Assembly (NCBI GenBank): GCA_037968835.1
Contig: JBBKWG010000212.1
Location: forward strand, 1-8,019
DNA length: 8,019 nt
Reading direction: 5' to 3'
DNA from: JBBKWG01 sp037968835
GTDB lineage: Bacteria > Pseudomonadota > Alphaproteobacteria > Rhodobacterales > Rhodobacteraceae
Shown: positions 6,592 to 8,019 of the stretch, piece by piece
How positions within the stretch are numbered: position 1 is the stretch's first letter
Layout of the letters: each line of letters opens with the position of its first letter
The notes under the pieces: model-generated
Told to the model about the DNA's origin: nothing
Seen by the model: only the letters and a program-made list of their open reading frames with translations
Database searches by the model: none
Position numbers and translations under genes: made by a program

Positions 6592-6726
6592 ATGCTCCGT
6601 TTACTGAAGGTGCTGTTTGTTCTGGGCGTGCTCGTCGTATCGACCGTGCTGGGCTATGCCTATCTGGGCGATCTCAGCCCTAGTCAGCAGGATGTCAGCC
6701 AGCCGGTGGTGCTGGATGAAGGCTAG
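6592..6726 (+). CDS. Single-helix membrane microprotein, unknown function
   Basis: The 44-residue product is MLRLLK, then a hydrophobic helix (about residues 7-24, ending near GYAYLG), then a short acidic periplasmic-type tail ending VLDEG. The positive N-end and acidic tail predict an N-in, C-out single-span inner-membrane protein or an uncleaved signal anchor. ATG 6592 has AAAGGG 9 nt upstream; the frame is open far upstream, but only through antisense aroK sequence. The stop (6724-6726) overlaps the start of the next gene by 11 bp, so the two are probably cotranscribed and coupled. I recall similar short proteins near aroK in Rhodobacteraceae but know no function. Its small size and easy-to-miss position make it likely to be missing from some annotations. 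Confidence 0.7.
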   Translation: MLRLLKVLFVLGVLVVSTVLGYAYLGDLSPSQQDVSQPVVLDEG

Positions 6727-8019
6727 AAAGTATCGCGACACGTTCGCCCCCGCGCTGCTCACCGCAATGGTCGCTGCGGCGCCGGGCCAATCCCAATCGG
6801 CACCACCGCTGTCGGCGATAGACTGGCTGTCGGATTCGATCACCGTCCCCGACGCCGCACCGCCCGACACGCCCGCACCACAGGCGTCAAGCACGCCCCA
6901 AACGATCACGGTCGCCCCGCTCGATGCGCCGGTGCCGGACCGCGCGGGACTGATCTCGGCGCGTGCGCTCGGGCTTGATCCCGCACTTTGGGGCAACAGC
7001 GCGGCGTTCGATCTGGCCCGGCTCATCAGCAACATGCCCGACACCGAGCCGCCCGCGCTCAGCCGGTTTCTGCGCAACCTGCTGGTGACGCAGTTCGACC
7101 CGCCCGTCGATGCGCTTCAGGACGACAGCCTTTACCTAGCGCGGATCGACAAACTTCTGGATCTCGGTCATCTCGACGATGCCCGCGCCCTGATCGCCGC
7201 TGCCGGTGCCCCCGAGCCGCGTCGATTCCGGCGTCAGTTCGACATCGCGCTTCTGACCGGGACCGAGACCGAATCCTGCAAGGTGATCGAAGAAACGCCC
7301 GACATCTCGCCGACCTTCCCGGCGCGCATCTTCTGTCTGGCGCGTAACGGCGAATGGGAAGTGGCCGCGCTGACGCTGGGCACGGCCGAGGCGCTGGACA
7401 TCCTTTCCTTAGAAGAAGACCAGCTTTTGCTGCATTTCCTCGATCCCGACCTGTTCGAGGGAGAGGCTCTTCCGCCCGTGCCTCTGAAACCGTCGCCGCT
7501 GATTTTCCGTCTCTACGAGGCTGTCGGCGAACGGCTTTCGACCGATCGGTTGCCGGTCGCCTTCGCCGCCGCCGACCTGACCGACACCGTTGGCTGGAAG
7601 GCACGGTTGCGTGCGGCAGAACGTCTGGCAGCGGCGGGCGCGTTGTCACCCGAGCGCATGATGGCGATTTTCGGCGAGCGCAGTCCGGCGGCGTCGGGCG
7701 GGATATGGGAACGGGTGCGCGCACTCCAGACGGTGCGCGCCGCACTTCAGACCGAAGATGCCGCCGAGATTGCCGTCGCCCTGCCACCGGCCTGGGCCGC
7801 AGCGCGTCTTTCGGGGGTCGAGGCAACGCTTGCGCCCTGGCTTGCGGCGCGGCTTGCCAACGTCGAACTCTCCGGTGCCGCCGCCCATGTCGCGTTCGAA
7901 ATTTCGCTTCTGGCCGGAAAGGTCGATCTGGCCAAGCGGTTCGCGAGCCCCCGCCGCGAAGATCAGTTTCTGCTGTCCGTGGCCGAGGGCAACAAGACCA
8001 ATGTGCCCCCCGGCGACAT
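6716..8019 (+). CDS. Large secreted alpha-helical protein, partial
   Basis: The frame is open from ATG 6716 to the window edge: 434 codons with no stop, so the 3' end is missing. The start KARKYR, a hydrophobic stretch (about 10-22) and a small-residue SQSA site near 26-29 form a signal peptide. Next comes a Pro/Ala/Thr-rich linker (about 44-75), then a long helical part built of short amphipathic helices (for example YLARIDKLLDLGHLDDARALI at 140-160 in shortened form, and RAAERLAAAGALSPERM at 299-315). These look like TPR/Sel1-like or HEAT-like solenoid hairpins, but I can assign no family. Two cysteines (C188, C207) could form a disulfide. ATG 6716 has GGTGG 6 nt upstream and overlaps the microprotein stop. 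A periplasmic scaffold or envelope role is inference only. A second in-frame ATG at 6767 would truncate the signal peptide. Confidence 0.8.
   Translation, partial: MKARKYRDTFAPALLTAMVAAAPGQSQSAPPLSAIDWLSDSITVPDAAPPDTPAPQASSTPQTITVAPLDAPVPDRAGLISARALGLDPALWGNSAAFDLARLISNMPDTEPPALSRFLRNLLVTQFDPPVDALQDDSLYLARIDKLLDLGHLDDARALIAAAGAPEPRRFRRQFDIALLTGTETESCKVIEETPDISPTFPARIFCLARNGEWEVAALTLGTAEALDILSLEEDQLLLHFLDPDLFEGEALPPVPLKPSPLIFRLYEAVGERLSTDRLPVAFAAADLTDTVGWKARLRAAERLAAAGALSPERMMAIFGERSPAASGGIWERVRALQTVRAALQTEDAAEIAVALPPAWAAARLSGVEATLAPWLAARLANVELSGAAAHVAFEISLLAGKVDLAKRFASPRREDQFLLSVAEGNKTNVPPGD

Overview
The window is a high-GC stretch of alphaproteobacterial chromosome. Protein style and gene order point to the Rhodobacteraceae (Roseobacter/Rhodobacter group). 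The pointers are a signal-peptide lytic transglycosylase next to ssb, an aroK-aroB pair with a 4-bp ATGA overlap, and small envelope proteins of a kind I recall from that family. I see no mobile element, CRISPR array, tRNA or rRNA. Most of the window is housekeeping.

Layout from left to right: a small secreted protein of unknown function (+) converges on xseA (-), the large subunit of exonuclease VII. xseA diverges from purD (+, de novo purine synthesis) across about 90 bp, and purD starts with TTG. purD converges on a small periplasmic lytic transglycosylase (-), with a compact element of nested inverted repeats between them. The transglycosylase diverges from ssb (+), which carries the normal DDEIPF tip. 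A gap of about 170 bp with one clear hairpin separates ssb from the convergent aroB (-). aroB is translationally coupled to aroK (-) upstream of it, and together they encode two steps of the shikimate pathway. aroK diverges from a 44-residue single-helix membrane microprotein (+), which overlaps a large secreted alpha-helical protein (+) that runs off the right edge.

Genes for DNA maintenance (xseA, ssb), biosynthesis (purD, aroK, aroB) and the cell envelope (transglycosylase, three uncharacterised secreted or membrane proteins) are interleaved, with frequent strand switches. Apart from aroK-aroB and the microprotein/large-protein pair, each gene looks like its own transcription unit.

The points most worth a second look are the start of aroK, the uncharacterised microprotein plus secreted helical protein, the nested-hairpin element after purD, and the G.U-dependent hairpin after ssb. 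I found no convincing new defence or mobile system.
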